Of a stretch of DNA of 64,000 nucleotides, positions 59,332 through 64,000 are shown piece by piece; positions within the stretch are counted from its first letter, which is position 1, and each line of letters begins with the position of its first letter. The stretch lies in the NCBI RefSeq assembly GCF_011075055.1, contig NC_058144.1, positions 8,894,138 to 8,958,137 on the forward strand. Direction: 5' to 3'. Below the pieces are notes generated by a model. The model was given only the letters and a program-made list of their open reading frames with translations, did not search any database and was not told the DNA's origin. A program made the translations under genes and the position numbers. Source of the stretch: Mangifera indica (taxonomy: Eukaryota > Streptophyta > Magnoliopsida > Sapindales > Anacardiaceae).

Positions 59332-62300
59332 ATGGCAAAGAAGGTTAGTATATCTTCCATAATCTTGTTTGAATCAAGTTATTGTTTATATTATTGAGAT
59401 TTGAGTGAGATTTTGCGGTTTGAAACTTTAGGGTTTCGATTTTGAATGATGCTTGAAATGTTTTGATTCTTGGTTGTTTTCGTTGAATTGGTTGAAGGGT
59501 TTTGTGTTATGGCCTATATAGATTTGATTTGTGTTGAAATTGGAGGATTAAACTACGAAATTTTGGCCAAAAAATGCTTATGAAGAGATCGACAATCCGA
59601 CCGTGGGAACAGTGTTTGCCACTGTTAAGAGGGATTGACCGTGGGTTAGGGGGTTAATTAGCATTTTCAAAACATTAGGGAGCTGGCAGAGTCCTTAGTC
59701 CACGGCGGGCTTTTATGAAATTTGCCACGTGACAGTGGGCTGTTGTCGAGTATATCGTGGGTTGGGGGGAAATTTGCTTTTTCGAAACTGCAAGGGCGCT
59801 AATAGCTTAGAAAATTACTGAGGGGCCAAGAGATAAATATTGGACCTGCTTGTAATAAGAATTTCTTTAGGGGGTAAATTGATAATTTTCTTATCTAGGG
59901 TTTTTCAACTTGTAGTTTTCGAATTTTATATCCGTTTTTTCTGTTTTAGGGTTTTTCTATATGTAGTTTTCGAATTTGAGATTCGGTTTTTCGAATTTTG
60001 TGCTTTTTTGGCACATTTTATAATATAATGACCTAATTTCAATTCAATATTTCAATTTTTTCGTTTACAGGATATATTGATTCATATTTTTGAATATCAG
60101 TTTCATTTTTCCGAATTTTGCCTTTTTATGATATATCGATTCATATTTTTCAGATTTTTGAATGATTTTTTGATTAATGACATTCTTACATATTTCAACT
60201 GATAGAGTTCGAATTTCAATTCCGTTTTTTTGATTGTTCACATTCTATGAGATTTCAACGTATAGAATTCGAATTTCATTTTCGTTTTTTAAAATTTCGT
60301 CATTTTATGATATATCGACTCGTATTTTCCAGATTTCTGAAGGATTTTTTTATTTTTGCCATTCTAGGGTATTTCAACGTTTAGAATTCGAATTTCAGTT
60401 CCGTTTTTTTGAGTTTCACATTTTTAGGGTATATCAACTCATATTTTGATAATTTTCAAATGATTTTTTGATTATTGACATTTTAAAGTATTTCAAAGTA
60501 TAGAATTCGAATTTCATTTTCGTTTTTTCAATTTTCATCATTTCAGGATGTATCGATTCATATTTTAATATTTTTGGCTGATTTTTCAATTGTTAACATT
60601 CTATGGTATTTCAACATGTAGAATTCAAATTTTATTTTCGTTTTTTTGAATTTTACCGTTTTAGAATATATCCACTAGTACTTTCCAGATTTTCGAACGA
60701 TTTTTTTATTATTGGCACTCTAGGGTATTTCAATGTTAAGAATTCGAATTTCAAATTTGTTTTTTCGATATGTGCTCTTTCAGGATACATTGACTTGTAT
60801 TTTTCAGATTTTCAAGCAATCTTTCGATTATTGACCTTTTAGGGTATTTCAACATTTAGAGTTTAAATTTCAGTTTCGTTTTTTCGATTTTTACCATTTT
60901 AAGATATATCGACTCATATTTTTAAGATTTCTGAACGATTTTTCGATTATTGACATTTTAAGGTATTTCAAAGTATAAAATTTGAATTGCAGTTTCGTTT
61001 TTTTATTTTCATCGTTTTAAGATACCAAAATCTTATTTTTTTACCTTTTGTCATTTCCTTTTTGATTGTTTTCTATTTTTCATCTTTATATGTTTTTTTC
61101 ATTACTACATTTGTTTACATATTTGCTTTTTATGAATGTCTTATGAATTTTAAAAATTTTTGCAGGATATTTCTCACAAAAGAAAACGTGTTGAAGGCAA
61201 GGTACGAATCCTCGATGATTCCAGACACTTTCGAACACATGTGATATGTCGTGCACAGTGCACCGTATTATCTAGAATTGCTTCTACACTGACCCTAGAT
61301 CAACTACAACTATTTGAGAGGACATGTTTCAGGTATCTCTTTCGTTTACCCGAAACCAAATTCTCTAGAATATTAGTTTATGTATTTCTACTACGACAGC
61401 TACATCGACCCTCTACCAGAGACGAGTTTTGGTTTAGGGTTAGCAGGGTTGATGTGAGATTTAGCCCATTTGAGTTTGCTCTGGTGATGGGCCTTTCATT
61501 TAGTCGACGCACTAATATTTTTTCATATATTCCCCGCTCCTTTGGACATAAGATCAGAGATACGTACTTTCGAGGTTGTCTGAATGTGTAGTATCATGAC
61601 TTAGAGCGTGTTTTCTTGTCAAGGCCATGGGGGGATGACGATATTGATGCCGTCAAGATGACCTTACTGTATGTTCTTCATATGGTTTTGTTGGGGAATG
61701 ATCGATGAAAGAAGGTGTCTCTAGAATATTTACAGTTGGTTAATCATCTGGACAGGTTTAATTCCTATCCTTGGGGCGTTGTCATATGGCAGATGACGTA
61801 CGAGTCTATGTCACAGGCAAGTGACAAAGTGTGCTCTGGACGGATGCCTGAAATGCGTAAATACAACATTTATAGATTTCTTTTCGTATTTCAGGTTAGT
61901 TTTAATTTATTGATTATATATATTAATTGACAAAAATATGAATTGATTTATTTAAATCGTTAATGATTATATTGCAGTATTGGATATATGAGACTCTGGA
62001 CACGTTGTACGATTGGGTTGACCTTACTGAGGCATATGCATCCCTATGGATGTTTAGGTGGCATACACAAGACATCCCTAGTTGAACTCATATAGGTCGT
62101 ATTTTTACTAGTGATCCGGTATGTACTCGTTAATTAATAAGTCAATTAATTCATTGAATGTTGCGATTCGTGATGACTTATATATCTTTATCATTATAAG
62201 GATGTCATATTGCCCCTTTGTCCATCACTGATGGAGGAGGGTTTACCATGGTATGTTGAGATTCGTGAGTACACTAGTTTACTGGATGCTGATTCCTCCT

Positions 62301-64000
62301 CATCATCTTTGGTTTCTCTCGCAATCAGAGACGGGGTTTCTTCAGCCTTAAGACCTTCAAATGTACCCGTCGAGACTTTGGAGACACATGAGGAACCTAT
62401 TCAGCCTTCTGTGATGGAGCAGTCTCTATATCCCCCTGTAGTTCAAAGTCTACTGACCACAGACCATCCAAGAGTGGAGGACCGTACTACCCATTATGTC
62501 ACCGAAGAGTGTCTCCCATTCGTATCACCCAGTATTTCCACATTATATGTTGTATTGGCGCACTGGGATGCTACAATTTTGTATGAGATTTTAAGTTTTC
62601 ATGACGATATATCTTCACAAACAACTCGATTACACGATGATGTGGATTTACATATGACTAGATTACGCAACGATATGGCTCGATTACATGATCATATGAC
62701 TTGTTTAGAGGACATCGTCATGCGTACATATCCAACCCCCGTCGTTCAAGTTGTCAAATCACTTCTAATTTATTACTTATAAAAATTGTATTTCATGAAA
62801 GCTTCTAATAACTATAATTATATTCATACAGGAGAGGGATGATGATCTCGAGATGACTTCTCCCATTGATACCGTAATACCATCCCATCAGCCACATGAG
62901 GTCCGTATATAATTTCAAAATTATAGTCTCCTGTTAAATGTTATTATTATATTATAATATTATTCTCTATGAAATGTCACTGATCAAGTTATTATTACTA
63001 TTACCTTAGGATAGTCCCTAGGAAGGGGCACCGATTGGCCGTTCTATTACATCACATGTCCGAGCTGAGGCATATCACTTATCGATGAAACTTGATTTTT
63101 ATGATTTTTTTGTTATCGATTAATTTATTTTATATATTTGTACAGGGTCTTTCTCATAAAAGCCTTTCGATTAGATCTCTGGTTGCTTCAGATCATCCAT
63201 TTGAGGTATGAATAACTATTGTAGATATTATATTTTATATCTACATATCATTTACTATTTTATCTTTTTCATGCATGTAGGGAACCCGTATTGAGATATT
63301 ATTGATCAAGGGTTCTCCCCAAACACCTTCCCTGAAAGTTGAGGTTATGTTTTTTTAAGAAATGTCATTGATCGATATGTCTTTCCAATTATAATGTTTA
63401 TTTAATGATGTTTTGTTTCTTTTTCAGGACGAGCGACTATGGTTACATGCTGATATCCCGAGCTCCAGCAAAAAGACAGCGGAGATTAGTTCACTGGAGG
63501 AGAACTTCCAAGAGAATGTTTTTGAGGCCATCCAGATTGAGGTATCGAGTATTTAAAATTAGTATATAAATATTCATATATATTGGTCACGAATGAACAA
63601 AATTACAATTTTACAGTCCGTCGAGAGAGCACACACGGTGGACTTGACCTTCATTTAGGATTCTCCAGCCAAATCTCCTCCTGCATACATGGAGAAGGTA
63701 ACATTAATCAATTAATGTCTAATTGTTACGTAGGATGAAATAATGAATTATTAGTTTCTTGGAACTTACAAATGATTCGTACAGCATACGGTCGGATCAT
63801 CTGGAAGGGTTTGTTAGTTCATACCCCATATACAAATCCACTCAGAGGGAGGGCAAAATGGTAACTTAGGATCATTCCATCCACTGCCTTAGAGCATGAG
63901 AAATCTTTCCTCACGTGGTACACTAGAATTACGGCTCCCGACATGCATGATGTTTACTTCATTAGGTCAAAGTCGAAGGACAACTTTTGGCAGCTTATGG
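59332..64000 (+). pseudogene. DUF1985 / Ulp1-type transposon gene, partial and decayed
   Basis: Inferred exons: 59332-59343 (MAKK), 61166-61894, 61978-62118, 62201-62749, 62832-62900, about 63010-63069, 63146-63205, 63281-63343, 63428-63541, 63617-63697, then on past the edge. Exon 2 matches DUF1985 (FSPFEFALVMGLSF, DDDIDAVKMTLLYVLH, LVNHLDRFNSYPWG). The last stretch (ALEHEKSFLTWYTRI, DNFWQLM) resembles the start of a Ulp1/C48 protease domain. This pairing is known from plant Mutator-type elements that captured a Ulp1 gene. In-frame stops occur at 61589-61591, about 61706, 62083, in the 63010 exon and in the 63617 exon. It is therefore probably dead. Introns are all phase 0. The 3' half is outside the window. 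Confidence 0.65.
59890..61020 (+). repeat. ~119-bp tandem array in intron 1
   Basis: The phrase GTATTTCAA(C/A)GT recurs near 60369, 60488, 60608, 60726, 60845 and 60964, spacing about 119 bp. Each unit holds AGAATTCGAATTTCA, CGTTTTTT, and GATATATCGACTCATATTTT. The first part (59890-60010) has a shorter ~57-bp half-unit. The array fills most of intron 1. Confidence 0.85.

Noticed and set aside
59890..61020. Regular repeats considered as a CRISPR array
   Set aside because: Eukaryotic context, long diverged units without unique spacers; it is an ordinary tandem array.

Overview
The window is nuclear DNA from a flowering plant, most likely a woody eudicot. It is AT-rich, its genes have many GT-AG introns, and the recognisable products are plant-specific (LAZY1, a WRKY factor, a plastid ABCI protein, MIR171). 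The species is not identifiable from what I can see. I rebuilt exon chains by hand from splice signals, frame continuity and remembered family motifs; each complete chain below closes in frame.

Layout. 1-2600: repeats and two exon-like scraps on the minus strand. 3091-6392 (+): a LAZY1 gravitropism gene with a 6-nt first exon and a 20-nt last exon. 7009-13649 (-): a ten-exon plastid ABCI11/NAP14-type ATPase, tail to tail with LAZY1. 13828-16535: three fold-back elements side by side. 17586-21175 (+): a four-exon SDR-family protein lacking the usual catalytic Lys. 21176-30167: mostly repeats, including a TRIM retrotransposon nested in a fold-back element. 30168-31583 (+): a WRKY75-type gene. 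31584-37564: AT-rich repeats. 37565-43661 (+): a decayed Ty3 retrotransposon carrying a fold-back element in gag. 44023-45489 (-): a gene for a 74-residue membrane peptide. Near 48881-48956 (-): a MIR171 hairpin. 53319-54590 and 56842-59078: a segmental duplication carrying two copies of a small intronless gene. 59085-64000 (+): the start of a decayed multi-exon DUF1985/Ulp1-type transposon gene that runs off the edge, with a ~119-bp tandem array in its first intron.

The most striking structure is a family of 0.7-1.1 kb fold-back elements, about a dozen copies, whose arms are inverted copies of each other and which lack coding capacity. Three copies have exact 9-bp target duplications, two have 8/9, and one differs only by C-to-T changes. 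This is the mark of non-autonomous Mutator-like elements. One copy (58075-58939) sits in one arm of the segmental duplication while the other arm keeps the empty site, so the insertion and its 9-bp duplication can be read directly.

The host genes do not form a pathway. Shared themes are growth and root biology (LAZY1, WRKY75, miR171) and plastid transport (ABCI11), but adjacency here probably reflects old microsynteny: LAZY1 and ABCI11 are also neighbours in Arabidopsis, as I recall (At5g14090, At5g14100).
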